From Bacteroidota bacterium (lineage in GTDB: Bacteria; Bacteroidota; Bacteroidia; Chitinophagales; Chitinophagaceae): a stretch of DNA of 54,291 bases. A model generated the notes under the pieces. That model did no database searches, was not told where the DNA came from, and was given only the letters and a program-made list of their open reading frames with translations. Below, in pieces: positions 1 to 9,253 of the stretch. The stretch is from NCBI GenBank assembly GCA_023416995.1, contig JAEZGI010000003.1, positions 1 to 54,291 of the forward strand. The letters run 5' to 3'. The translations under genes were made by a program, and so were the position numbers. Each line of letters begins with the position of its first letter. Position 1 is the stretch's first letter.

Positions 1-1
1 A

Positions 2-1213
2 CATCTTAAGACAACTAAAAGTGTTGAACGCGTCACCAAATGGTCCGCTCTGGCATTGAAATCGAGGATAACCCTGTATGAAGGAACCTGGAGAAAATAT
101 CATGAATCCGGACTTCCCGATGCAACACGGTTTCTGAACGAGTGCGTTGCCGCATCTGAAGAATTGATGGGTTCTTCAGTTTATTCAGTGTACAACAAAA
201 CCAGTGGTACTACCGGGAAACCTTACCAGGACCTGTTTGCAACGTTGAATATTGATGCTGTTGCCGATGAAGTAATACTTGGCAGGAGGTATTCAAACGA
301 ATTAAGTCTGCGTCATGGTCTCCAGTTTTATATCACGGCAAGAACGCAGGGAAAACCCGGATTTGAAAAAAGACTCGTGAACAGTTACCTCATGAGTGAT
401 GGCAGCCGGTTCACCGATATACCCGGTTATGAAACAATGCAGTTTTCCGATGAGGTTAAGAACAGGGATCCCCGTCTCGCACAAACCATTCGTACACCAG
501 GATATAGGAGAGTAGGGGCAACTTCAAATTCGTCTGTTGATTTCGAAGCTACCATGACCGGTTATCAGCCCATAAAATGGATGGTTGATGCCAGCCTTGA
601 TGGTAATGGTCAGTCGTACCAGGATATGGCAATCTTCCGCTTGGGAGAGGTATTGTTGAACTATGCAGAAGCAAAAGCGGAGCTCGGCACCTTAACCCAG
701 GATGATCTTGACCGTTCTGTTAAACTGTTGCGCGATCGCGTAGGCATGCCAAACCTTAATATGGCTGCCGCAAATGGCGATCCTGATCCTTACCAGGCCA
801 ATCTTTATAGAAATGTAAGTGGTCAGAACAAAGGAGTGATACTTGAGATCCGCAGGGAACGCAGAATAGAATTGGTGATGGAATCAAATCTGCGCTGGGA
901 AGATCTTATGCGTTGGAAAGAGGGCCATTTACTTGCCGATCCTTTCAAGGGTATGTATTTCCCGGGCAAAGGGTTTTACGATCTCGATGGTAATGGCGTA
1001 CCGGAGATAGAAATATATGAAGGTGCGAAACCACCGGCTACCGGCGCGTTCCAGTTCCCTGCAAGTGATTTGTCTGAAGGAAATAAAGGAAACATCCTCA
1101 CTAACAGAAATATCAATAAAACATTCAACGAAGCTCGCGACTATCTGTGGCCATTGCCAATAGAAGATTTAACGTTAAATAAAAATCTTACACAAAACCC
1201 AGGCTGGCAGTAA
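2..1213 (+). CDS. SusD/RagB-family nutrient-binding lipoprotein, 5' truncated by the window edge
   Basis: Outer-membrane glycan-binding partner of a SusC-type porin. The frame is open to the first bases of the window with no stop, so the N-terminus, including signal peptide and lipobox, lies outside; a TTG at 56 is not a real start. The visible part carries SusD hallmarks: VERVTKWSALALKSR then LYEGTWRKYH near the beginning, FRLGEVLLNYAEAKAE in the middle, then the Arg-rich IRRERRIELVMES followed by RWEDLMRWK, and a short C-terminal tail ending in a NPGWQ motif typical of the family. It is followed after 23 bp by a secreted phosphodiesterase-fold lipoprotein and then a large lipoprotein, all on +, so it is the visible start of a Sus-like operon whose SusC should lie just upstream. 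Family assignment is firm; the substrate is unknown. Confidence 0.95.
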   Translation, partial: HLKTTKSVERVTKWSALALKSRITLYEGTWRKYHESGLPDATRFLNECVAASEELMGSSVYSVYNKTSGTTGKPYQDLFATLNIDAVADEVILGRRYSNELSLRHGLQFYITARTQGKPGFEKRLVNSYLMSDGSRFTDIPGYETMQFSDEVKNRDPRLAQTIRTPGYRRVGATSNSSVDFEATMTGYQPIKWMVDASLDGNGQSYQDMAIFRLGEVLLNYAEAKAELGTLTQDDLDRSVKLLRDRVGMPNLNMAAANGDPDPYQANLYRNVSGQNKGVILEIRRERRIELVMESNLRWEDLMRWKEGHLLADPFKGMYFPGKGFYDLDGNGVPEIEIYEGAKPPATGAFQFPASDLSEGNKGNILTNRNINKTFNEARDYLWPLPIEDLTLNKNLTQNPGWQ

Positions 1214-1236
1214 GGCTCAAAGAAAACGGAAACATT

Positions 1237-2139
1237 ATGCGAAAACAGATTTATAAAATAGCTGGTATTAACACATTCCTTGCGCTGCTTGTTCTGGCGG
1301 TGATGCAGGGATGTAACAAGGATCCCTACATGCCCAATACACCTCCCCAGCAGGTAGAACTGGGAATGGGCGACAACACTTACGGAGGCAACAATGATGA
1401 CCAGCCTTTGCTTTCTACCTTAACAGTGATGTCGTACAATATTCATGCTTTGGTTCCACCGTCTAAACCCGGTGAAACCGATATTGCAGCCACCGCGCAG
1501 GTGATCATAGATGCCAATCCGGACTTTGTATTTTTACAGGAGGTAGATAAAAATACCGGCAGAAACGGTTACGGTGGCGACCAGGCAAAGGACCTGGCAG
1601 CAAGAACAAAGATGAATTTTGCTTTTTACTCAGCAACTTCTGTTGGACGGGGCATGTATGGTGTTGCCATACTCAGCAAATATCCTTTGAGGAGCATCAA
1701 AAAATATATGCTCACCAAAGAAAATGAAACTACAGAGCAACGGGTACTGGGTACCGCGGTAGTGGACCTGCCCGGTATAGATTCGCTGACCCTTGCTGCT
1801 ACACATTTGCAACACAACAGTGCCACCAACCGGGTGCAACAGATGAGAGACATAACAAGACTGATCGGCCCTGTTAAAGGCCCGGTAATCCTTGCAGGCG
1901 ACCTGAACGAAATGGAAAGCGCCACCGAATTTTTCAGCATCATGGATGGGATGTTTACCCGCACATGCAAAGGCGGTAATTGCCCACCAACTTTCTCTGC
2001 GCAATTACCAAGGTCAGTGATAGATTATATTGCCTACAAACCGGCTGGTGCATTTAGCGTAGCGAATCACCGTATCATAAGCGAGTACTATGCTTCCGAT
2101 CACTTGCCTGTTGTTGCTGAATTAAATTTTATCAGATAA
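1237..2139 (+). CDS. Endonuclease/exonuclease/phosphatase (EEP) family lipoprotein
   Basis: 300-aa metal-dependent phosphodiesterase-fold hydrolase, probably anchored in the outer membrane. Residues 1-26 form a lipoprotein signal peptide with the lipobox ending at the Cys of AVMQGC. The EEP motifs are all present in order: MSYNIH (Asn, metal site), FLQEVD (metal-binding Glu), ATHLQH (catalytic His region), AGDLNE (Asp/Asn pair) and the C-terminal SDHLPV (catalytic Asp-His). The family includes DNases, sphingomyelinases, inositol-phosphate phosphatases and GPI-processing enzymes, so the substrate cannot be read from the motifs. It sits between a SusD gene and a surface lipoprotein gene with gaps of 23 and 7 bp, which suggests that it acts on the ligand captured by that Sus-like system. 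Family certain, activity inferred. Confidence 0.9.
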   Translation: MRKQIYKIAGINTFLALLVLAVMQGCNKDPYMPNTPPQQVELGMGDNTYGGNNDDQPLLSTLTVMSYNIHALVPPSKPGETDIAATAQVIIDANPDFVFLQEVDKNTGRNGYGGDQAKDLAARTKMNFAFYSATSVGRGMYGVAILSKYPLRSIKKYMLTKENETTEQRVLGTAVVDLPGIDSLTLAATHLQHNSATNRVQQMRDITRLIGPVKGPVILAGDLNEMESATEFFSIMDGMFTRTCKGGNCPPTFSAQLPRSVIDYIAYKPAGAFSVANHRIISEYYASDHLPVVAELNFIR

Positions 2140-2146
2140 AAAACTT

Positions 2147-3787
2147 ATGACGATGACATTAAGGAACTTCTTTAAAATATGCATTCTTTCATCGCTATGC
2201 CTGGCAGCACTTGCCGGCTGCAAGAAAGAATGGAAAGACGCTGTTGGTGCCGGTCCGGAGATCACCATCTCCGAAACCTATAAGGAGATTTCGGGAATTA
2301 ATGTGGGCGACCAGGTAACCATTCCGGTTGTTATAAAATCAGGAAGCGGTGTAAAACGCCTATCATATTATTTTATTCGCAAAACAGCCAATGGTACTAC
2401 TTCAGGTACCCCGGTGAATATAGACCGGGAAGATCTGCCAACCGATCTTTCGCATGATATCACCTTCACCATCGAACCAGACATGTTGGAACTCGTAATC
2501 GTTTCTTTCAACAAAGAAAATTTCAGCAGTGAGTTTCATGTTACGATGTCTGAGATCAGACAGTTGCCAACAGTCACATTTAAAGATGGAGTGAAATACC
2601 AGGAAACTGTGTTTGAGAATAAATTACTTCGTATCGAGGGACAGGTGGTATCCCAGTCTGATCTTGAATCAATCATCTACCAAACGGCCATCAATGGTAA
2701 TTACTCAGCCGGTACAGCAATCGCATTTACAGATAAAAAGAACACTCCTTTTGTTGCGCCGGTAGAGGTTGTAAGCGGTCTTACCGCAATTGTTATTAAA
2801 GCGACAAATGTGCATGGTGGGTTTGCTTCCGATACATTTAAGATCGGTACCGTAGCCGAAGATGCAGTAAGTATTGCGTTAGCAGGTGGCGCTACCAATA
2901 TCAATGCTATTTATGCAGATAGTGCAAACGTTATTACAGGTAACGCTTTGTCTGGTTCAGATTTTCAAGCCCTGACTTACGCGATTAAAATAGATGGCGT
3001 TTACGGTCCAGAGCAGCAAATTGAATTGGGATCTCCTGCTGATGAGTTCACCTTCAACATTACTGTTGCCGGGCAGAAGGGTATTGAAGCGATAAGGATC
3101 AGTGGAGCTAACGAAGGAGGCAAAACGCAGGTGACCGAGTTTCCCGTATCAAAAGTGTTCTCGCGGTTGTTACATTTTCCAAACGTGGTGCTGACCACAG
3201 AGGTCGGTCCCGGAAAAAACAACTGGTTCTCTGCTTACCAGGCACCACATGTATTCGATGTTGCAAATGCCGCTCAAAATCAGTTGATGATGGATTTTGC
3301 TTTCATTAAGTATACCGCTACCGCTGACAGGATCGTTCCTGCAGGAGTATTCAATGCAAGTGCAGCCTATAACACGGCAATGCTGCCCTATATGACTGGT
3401 TTCTCAAAGGCGCCGTATACCATGGTTACTGCAAACAGGACCAGCATCAACAACGCGTCATATAGTGCAATTAACTGGGATGGAGAACTTACAGACTTCA
3501 TTCAGAAAAAAATTATCGCACCAGCCAATCAGGGGGGCGAAAATTACAACGTGGTTACAGCCAACCGAAGGGTTAGTGGTGACATGGTTCCCGGAGCTGG
3601 TTTTGTAATTGGATGGGGTTCATGGAACATGGCTACAAGTGTTGTACAAAACGGTGCATTCGGGCTGGTAATCGTAAAAAACTATAGCACAGCAAACGGT
3701 TTTGCGACCGTTACACTTGATATTAAAGTACCCGCTGAAGATAATCGGACAAAATACAATCCCGTATCCCTGTTTAACTATCCTTAG
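2147..3787 (+). CDS. Large surface lipoprotein of the Sus-like operon, function unknown
   Basis: 546 aa. Starts MTMTLRNFF; a second ATG two codons later is an equally good start. The signal peptide ends in a lipobox LAALAGC followed by KKEWKD. The remainder is beta-rich with low similarity to named families that I can recognise: several Ig-like or SusE/F-like stretches up to about residue 335, then a C-terminal part rich in Asn, Ala and aromatic residues (FPNVVLTT onward). Position immediately after SusD and the EEP lipoprotein suggests a SusE/SusF-like accessory ligand-binding protein displayed on the cell surface. This is inference from context and architecture; no catalytic motif is visible. 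A strong terminator hairpin lies about 50 bp downstream. Confidence 0.75.
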   Translation: MTMTLRNFFKICILSSLCLAALAGCKKEWKDAVGAGPEITISETYKEISGINVGDQVTIPVVIKSGSGVKRLSYYFIRKTANGTTSGTPVNIDREDLPTDLSHDITFTIEPDMLELVIVSFNKENFSSEFHVTMSEIRQLPTVTFKDGVKYQETVFENKLLRIEGQVVSQSDLESIIYQTAINGNYSAGTAIAFTDKKNTPFVAPVEVVSGLTAIVIKATNVHGGFASDTFKIGTVAEDAVSIALAGGATNINAIYADSANVITGNALSGSDFQALTYAIKIDGVYGPEQQIELGSPADEFTFNITVAGQKGIEAIRISGANEGGKTQVTEFPVSKVFSRLLHFPNVVLTTEVGPGKNNWFSAYQAPHVFDVANAAQNQLMMDFAFIKYTATADRIVPAGVFNASAAYNTAMLPYMTGFSKAPYTMVTANRTSINNASYSAINWDGELTDFIQKKIIAPANQGGENYNVVTANRRVSGDMVPGAGFVIGWGSWNMATSVVQNGAFGLVIVKNYSTANGFATVTLDIKVPAEDNRTKYNPVSLFNYP

Positions 3788-3835
3788 GCCGTACTTTATG
3801 CCACTGCCCGCGAAAGCAGCAATGGAACAGTTCAG

Positions 3836-3886
3836 AAAGCGTTCTTCGATACGGCTGGTAAACCGTTTAGAAGAACGCTTTTATTT
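3836..3886 (+). terminator. Rho-independent terminator of the first Sus-like operon
   Basis: A 12-bp perfect inverted repeat (AAAGCGTTCTTC at 3836-3847 and GAAGAACGCTTT at 3870-3881) with a 22-nt loop that itself contains ACGG/CCGT, followed by TTATTTT. It lies between the + lipoprotein gene and the convergent - SusD gene. The T-rich tract follows on the + strand only, so it mainly ends the + operon. Confidence 0.8.
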
Positions 3887-3911
3887 TACAATTAAACCCT
3901 CAGGTGATTTT

Positions 3912-5912
3912 TTAATATCCGGGGTTCTGCATAGCTTGTTTCTGCGCCCCTGTTAACGCCACCCCATTAGCCTGAATACCGTCCAGGAAGGTTTGTGGTA
4001 AAGGTCGCAGTATGTGATGAGCCTGGATGTTCGGCCCTGCCTCAGGATTGAATACCTGTACACGTTTTACAAGCGTTCCGGTTCTCGACAGATCTTCCCA
4101 TCTTTTGTATTCACCACACAATTCCCGCGAACGTTCGTTTAACAAAAGGCACATCATTCTGTCGTAAGTACCAGCAAGCCCCAGGACATTAGCTATATAT
4201 TCATCCTGTGGCGGGAGCGCAGCCGGATCCAGGATAGCAAGACTGGCTGAAGCCGCGGTTGTAACGGGGATATTGTTTGATTCATAATAAGAATTTCCGG
4301 GATAAAAGGATATACCGACACCAGGCGTTTGCAGTGTTACCGAAGTGAGGGTATTGCCACCATCGTTGTAGGCTGATCTTGATTCGCCGTTTTGAAATTG
4401 TGCCCTTGTTCTTACAGCATTAATATATGGGAGCGCATCGCTGTAACTTCCCTGTCCGGCCTGTGCAAGCTTAATTTTAGCTTCTGCTGCTACCAGGTAA
4501 GTTTCAGCCGAGCGAGCCAGCACAAAATCCCTGTGGCCAACAACATCGTTCAACGACTTCCTCGAACCATCCATGTGTTTGCTCAACGATGGAAATCCCT
4601 GCCCGGCAGTTGTAAGATCAGTATACAATGCACCATCAGTTGTGCTTCCATTAGGATAAGCAACATAAGTGGTTGGAATGTTTCGTCCTGTTCCAAATAC
4701 ATCTTTTACAAGGTTGGTACCTGAGGTTGTACGCGATATTTTAGACAGAGGAAAACGGTTGTCACCTGGCTGATTGATCACGAACATCAGCCCTAAGTCG
4801 CCCTGAACATTAGGAGCAATCGGAGTGGCTCCGTTTATTGCACTTTTTGTACGATATGATTTCCAGAACCTCGAATCATTGATCATATCATAGATGCGGT
4901 AAATAAAATAGGTTGTTGCAAGTCTGCTGAAGGGCCGGTCGCCGGTTAGGTCGCGTGCTAACTGATCCTGTACATCGTAACGGGATACAAAGTAGAGGTG
5001 TTGTGTATTTCCGTTACCAAGATTTGTATTTACATCACTCGTAAATTGTGCAGAAAGAATAATTTCAGGTAAGGTTTCATTTGCGCTGTTGCTGCCTTTA
5101 TAGTCCCATAGATCGGCAAAATCCGGAGCAAGCGGATGTCTTGCTATCACCTGGTCGCAAAGTGGTCCGATCGCTGCAAGATCGGCTGCTTTGGTATCGC
5201 TGTTCCAGGAGTCGTTTATTTCACTTGCCCTGAAAAGATAGGCTTTAGCAAGATAATGTGCTGCGGCGTCCTGTGTTATCCGTGCCGGGCTCCCCGCAAT
5301 CGGCAATAGTTGCATTGCATTGGTCAAATCGGAAATGATCTGTGCACAAACATCTTTTGGTGTTGCTCTTGTGAATTCCAATTGCACGGTGGATATCGGT
5401 TCAAGTTGAAGTGGTACACCGCCATATTGACTCACCAGTCGCAGATAATTATAAGCCCGTAAAAAATAACCTTCACCCAACGCGGTATTTTTTATAGCAG
5501 GATCGGTCGAAGTGCTGTTGATGCAATTTGCGATCAGCAGGTTTGCATCTCCAATACCTGTATAAAGCGCATCCCATTGAAGATTAGATGCTGCTGTATT
5601 ACCGCTGACCGAAGCAATGATTGCGTTAAAAGTTGCGTCATAATTATTCCATGGCGCGTTAGATGGGTCACCACCAACATGAAATTCATCGGTACCATAG
5701 TTTGTAGCCGAATAATTCCATTCTCCGTTAAATGGCGCATTGAAAACCTGGTATGCAGTGCCCGCTGCCAATTGAAGGATACCGGCATCTGTTTTGAAAA
5801 AATCAGTGGTACGCGCAGTGGTAAGTTCTTCGTCAAGAAAACTTTTCTTACAGGCTGACGAAGCAAATAGCACGGTCATTATGAAGATGTAATAACAGTT
5901 GTTCTTTTTCAT
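3912..5912 (-). CDS. SusD/RagB-family nutrient-binding lipoprotein
   Basis: 666 aa, long for the family. Signal peptide MKKNNCYYIFIMTVLFASSAC with lipidated Cys21 followed by KKSFLDEE, the usual Bacteroidota surface-export pattern of acidic residues. SusD features: an N-terminal TPR-like region with GEGYFLRAYNYLRLVSQYGG, YLAKAYLFRAS, ARSAETYLVAAEAKIK, and a C-terminal LLNERSRELCGEYKRWEDL followed by a NPGY ending. It follows the SusC gene by 18 bp on the same strand, so the two are co-transcribed and should form the lid and barrel of one importer. The pair carries no neighbouring glycoside hydrolase, so the ligand is not indicated directly. Confidence 0.96.
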   Translation of the reverse strand: MKKNNCYYIFIMTVLFASSACKKSFLDEELTTARTTDFFKTDAGILQLAAGTAYQVFNAPFNGEWNYSATNYGTDEFHVGGDPSNAPWNNYDATFNAIIASVSGNTAASNLQWDALYTGIGDANLLIANCINSTSTDPAIKNTALGEGYFLRAYNYLRLVSQYGGVPLQLEPISTVQLEFTRATPKDVCAQIISDLTNAMQLLPIAGSPARITQDAAAHYLAKAYLFRASEINDSWNSDTKAADLAAIGPLCDQVIARHPLAPDFADLWDYKGSNSANETLPEIILSAQFTSDVNTNLGNGNTQHLYFVSRYDVQDQLARDLTGDRPFSRLATTYFIYRIYDMINDSRFWKSYRTKSAINGATPIAPNVQGDLGLMFVINQPGDNRFPLSKISRTTSGTNLVKDVFGTGRNIPTTYVAYPNGSTTDGALYTDLTTAGQGFPSLSKHMDGSRKSLNDVVGHRDFVLARSAETYLVAAEAKIKLAQAGQGSYSDALPYINAVRTRAQFQNGESRSAYNDGGNTLTSVTLQTPGVGISFYPGNSYYESNNIPVTTAASASLAILDPAALPPQDEYIANVLGLAGTYDRMMCLLLNERSRELCGEYKRWEDLSRTGTLVKRVQVFNPEAGPNIQAHHILRPLPQTFLDGIQANGVALTGAQKQAMQNPGY

Positions 5913-5930
5913 AAAAGCAATTTTGTTAGT

Positions 5931-8900
5931 TTAGAATGATGCATTAACTCCAACGATGAATCCGCGGTTCCAGGTGGGGCCACCTACATCCATGTTGAGA
6001 TGTTTTATGTTGGAGTAAAGCATCCCAGGGTTGGAAGCCTGTGCATAGATCTTCAGACTGGATATGCCTGATCTGCCAAGCGTTTTACTTGTTAATGTGT
6101 AACCCAGTGAGATGTTGCGAATCATGATAAACGATGCATCCTTATAACCTAAGGCAGTAAAGTATGGATCTACCGGCGCATTGCCTGCATTATAGATAGG
6201 TTTCTGATATTCAGCATTGGGGTTTTCAGGCGTATAATAACTTATCTTTCTTTGTACACCCCGTGCCGCCAGACCTTCGCCTCCTGTATTAAACAAATAG
6301 TCAAGACGACCGTATAGGAAAATTGAAAAATCCCAGGCCTTGTATGTAACTGTGTTCGTCATACCAACAACCCAGTTTGGTCTTGTGCGACCGATTATCT
6401 GGCGATCATTGTTGGGATCTATTTTTTTATCACCATTCAAATCAGCAACTCTCACGTTACCGGGAGAAAAAGCGTTTGAAGTAAATGATTTCATGGCCGC
6501 CGAGTCCCCGACCTGCCATAAACCCATCGACTTGTATCCATAGATCACGCCAATAGGCTGACCGATGAACCAGTTGTTATTGATATCATCCTGGTTGCCG
6601 TTTGCTAATAATACTATCTTTTCCTTCTGCCAGGCAGCATTGATTGTAGTGGTCCAGGTAAGATCATTCCGGTTGATATTTACGGTTGTAAGATTTAAAT
6701 CGATACCTCTGTTGGCGGTCTCCCCAACGTTTGCGAAGGTTGTGATATAACCTGTGACAGTCGGGATGGACCTTTGCATCAACAAATCTTCTGTAGTAGA
6801 GGTATAAGCATCAAATGTGCCGGTGATTCTCCTATTGAATAATGAAAAGTCAACCCCAAGATTATATTGAGTTGTTTTCTCCCAGCCGATTTCCTTGTTT
6901 GCAAAAATTGAATTTGGAATCGCTCCAGCCGTATTGGCACCAACATAAGGATAAAACAAAGAGATGATGGCTCCCTGTGTTGAATATGGTGCGATCGCTG
7001 AATTACCTGTAACACCTGCACCGATCCGTAGTTTGAGGTCATCAACCCAACCGGCATTCATAAAGTTTTCGCGACTGATCCGCCATGCAAGCGCTGCGGA
7101 AGGAAACCAGGAATATTTTTTTCCTTCGGCAAGTACGGAAGATCCGTCCTGTCTTGCAGAAACAGTTAAAAGGTATTTGTCTGCGAAGCTGTAATTCAAA
7201 CGGGCCATGTATGACAACAATTGTTGTTTGACCGTATTGGAGCTGGTTGTGATTTGCCCGGTCACGGTACCGCTGGTAAGCGCATTCCACAACTGTGAGG
7301 ATAATGGCACCCCGTTACCTGTTATGGTGCTGGTATCTCTTGAATAAACTGTCTGGCTTTGTAACAGCGTCAAACCAAAAGAATGTTCGCCAACACTTTT
7401 ATCATAGAACAACAGGTTGTCCAATGTATAGGAGAAGGTTTTGAAATCAAGCAGGGCAGCATAGTTGGTGCTTCCACCATTGGCAACTGAGTTGGCATCA
7501 ATATAAATTCCTCCGCGTGAATAAGAAATATCCGGGCCGAAATTCATTCTGTATCTTAAGCCATCAAGTACAGGTATAACTGAACCTAGATCTACCTGTG
7601 CATAAAAGCTTCCGAACGCCCTTGTGGTTACGCGCTGGTCGCGGTTGTAGTTCCATTCATCTACTATGCTTTTAAATGAATTGTCGCCGCCAGGAAAAAG
7701 AATTCTTGCACCGGTCGAATCGTATGGCACAGCATAGGGGAACAACGACCTGGCAGACTCATATAAACCGCCTTGTGGTGTTCCGATCGTTGCTATGTTA
7801 ACCTGCGACTGACCATATTCCTGTTTGCTGTACGTAGCGCTGATATTACTTCCGAATGAAAGCCATTTGGTAGCGGTGATATCAACATTCGCTTTAGCAG
7901 AAAATCGTTCGTAAGACTGGCCCCTGATAGTTCCTTTGTTATTCAAGTATCCAAAAGAGCCATAGGCACGGATCTTATCAGTTCCACCACTCACAGTGAT
8001 GCTGTTATCAGAAATAATCCCTTGCTGTTTCACCATTCCGCGCCAGTCTGTTGTTTGTACTTTTGAGCCGTCCCAGGTACCAGATTCCCAGCCACGTGCA
8101 ATATTCTCCCAGGCGGCCGGATCACCTGTTGCATTGAAAAATGTTCTGTCTGATGCAAGTGTAGGCTCATCACCCCGGGGGTTGGAACTTACTCCTGTGG
8201 CGTTGTTCAAACCAGCATAATAATAAGCCCATCGTTTGTAGGTTATATACTCCGAAGCATCAAACATTTCCTGGTTGTCAACAAGATTATCTATCCTGAG
8301 TGAACTGTTCAGGTTGACGGTAACTTTCCCGCTTTTACCTTGCTTGGTGGTAACTATCACAACGCCATTTGCACCACGGGATCCGTAAATGGCCGTTGCA
8401 GAAGCATCTTTAAGAATGTCGATCGATTCTATGTCGAATGGATTAATGTATTCGATGCCCCCGGTGATCAACGGTATGCCGTCTACCACAAACAAAGGTG
8501 AATTGGATGCGGTTAAAGAACGAACACCCCTGATGTTGATACTGCCGAGTGTGCCGGGCCGATCGTTTGAAGTTATATCAACCCCTGCAACCTTGCCCTG
8601 CATTGCCTGCAACGCGTCGGCAACCGGTCGGGATTTAATATCGTTCTGATTGATACCTGCTACGGCACCGGTAAGGTCCTTTCGTTTAACAGACCCATAC
8701 CCGATTACAACAATATCATCAAGTGATTTAGAAGCCGGAACCATCGTAATTTCAATGGAAGTGCGGTTCTGGAGATTTGCTTCCTGGTCAGTAAAGCCAA
8801 CATAAGTAAACAACAGCGTTTCGTCACCACCGGGTACCTGGATCTGAAAGACACCAGATGAATCGGTCATCGCAGTGCCGGTGTTGTTTCCCTTGATGCT

Positions 8901-9107
8901 GACGGTTACGCCGGCAAGAGGTTTTCCATCGTTCCCCGACACTTTACCGGTAACACGCACTGTCTGTGCAGTGGCTGAACCGGCGATAAAAAATAACAAA
9001 GGGAGAAAACATTTTTTGAAAGAAGTGAGGAAAGGAACTAAAAAGCAGTGGCGTGATTTCACAGGAGCACACGAAGAGGCGCCCTGCACATAATGGGTAA
9101 GTTTCAT
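5931..9107 (-). CDS. SusC/RagA-family TonB-linked outer-membrane importer
   Basis: 1058 aa. An unusually long n-region (about 30 residues) precedes the hydrophobic signal core and the AQ cleavage site near residue 48. Next comes a CarboxypepD_reg-like domain (VTGKVSGNDGKPLAGVTV to about residue 130), the SusC-specific VVIGYGSVKRKDLTGAV box, the plug with RGVRSLTASNSPLFVVDGIPL and SATAIYGSRGANGVVIVTTK, and a beta-barrel ending in an aromatic strand (VGVNASF). There is no STN domain, so no FecR/ECF transenvelope signalling is expected through this protein. It works with the SusD encoded 18 bp downstream to import oligosaccharide- or peptide-sized ligands using TonB energy. No regulator gene is adjacent. 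Confidence 0.97.
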   Translation of the reverse strand: MKLTHYVQGASSCAPVKSRHCFLVPFLTSFKKCFLPLLFFIAGSATAQTVRVTGKVSGNDGKPLAGVTVSIKGNNTGTAMTDSSGVFQIQVPGGDETLLFTYVGFTDQEANLQNRTSIEITMVPASKSLDDIVVIGYGSVKRKDLTGAVAGINQNDIKSRPVADALQAMQGKVAGVDITSNDRPGTLGSINIRGVRSLTASNSPLFVVDGIPLITGGIEYINPFDIESIDILKDASATAIYGSRGANGVVIVTTKQGKSGKVTVNLNSSLRIDNLVDNQEMFDASEYITYKRWAYYYAGLNNATGVSSNPRGDEPTLASDRTFFNATGDPAAWENIARGWESGTWDGSKVQTTDWRGMVKQQGIISDNSITVSGGTDKIRAYGSFGYLNNKGTIRGQSYERFSAKANVDITATKWLSFGSNISATYSKQEYGQSQVNIATIGTPQGGLYESARSLFPYAVPYDSTGARILFPGGDNSFKSIVDEWNYNRDQRVTTRAFGSFYAQVDLGSVIPVLDGLRYRMNFGPDISYSRGGIYIDANSVANGGSTNYAALLDFKTFSYTLDNLLFYDKSVGEHSFGLTLLQSQTVYSRDTSTITGNGVPLSSQLWNALTSGTVTGQITTSSNTVKQQLLSYMARLNYSFADKYLLTVSARQDGSSVLAEGKKYSWFPSAALAWRISRENFMNAGWVDDLKLRIGAGVTGNSAIAPYSTQGAIISLFYPYVGANTAGAIPNSIFANKEIGWEKTTQYNLGVDFSLFNRRITGTFDAYTSTTEDLLMQRSIPTVTGYITTFANVGETANRGIDLNLTTVNINRNDLTWTTTINAAWQKEKIVLLANGNQDDINNNWFIGQPIGVIYGYKSMGLWQVGDSAAMKSFTSNAFSPGNVRVADLNGDKKIDPNNDRQIIGRTRPNWVVGMTNTVTYKAWDFSIFLYGRLDYLFNTGGEGLAARGVQRKISYYTPENPNAEYQKPIYNAGNAPVDPYFTALGYKDASFIMIRNISLGYTLTSKTLGRSGISSLKIYAQASNPGMLYSNIKHLNMDVGGPTWNRGFIVGVNASF

Positions 9108-9253
9108 AATGCAGCAATTTGTTTAAGATGAGCGATACCAATAGAAAATCAGTTACTACAGCAGGGACTTAAGACAAATGCTATTAATGCGGAGTCTACC
9201 AGAAAAATCGTTCGGTGAATATAATACAAAAATGAAAGGAATAATGCAGCTGT

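Noticed and set aside
1626..2004. Two - strand frames of 114 and 124 codons opposite the EEP lipoprotein gene
   Set aside because: They mirror conserved catalytic motifs on the + strand and show no protein features.
3702..3956. 84-codon + frame crossing the terminator at 3836-3886
   Set aside because: It overlaps the end of the lipoprotein gene, runs through a terminator and has no family.
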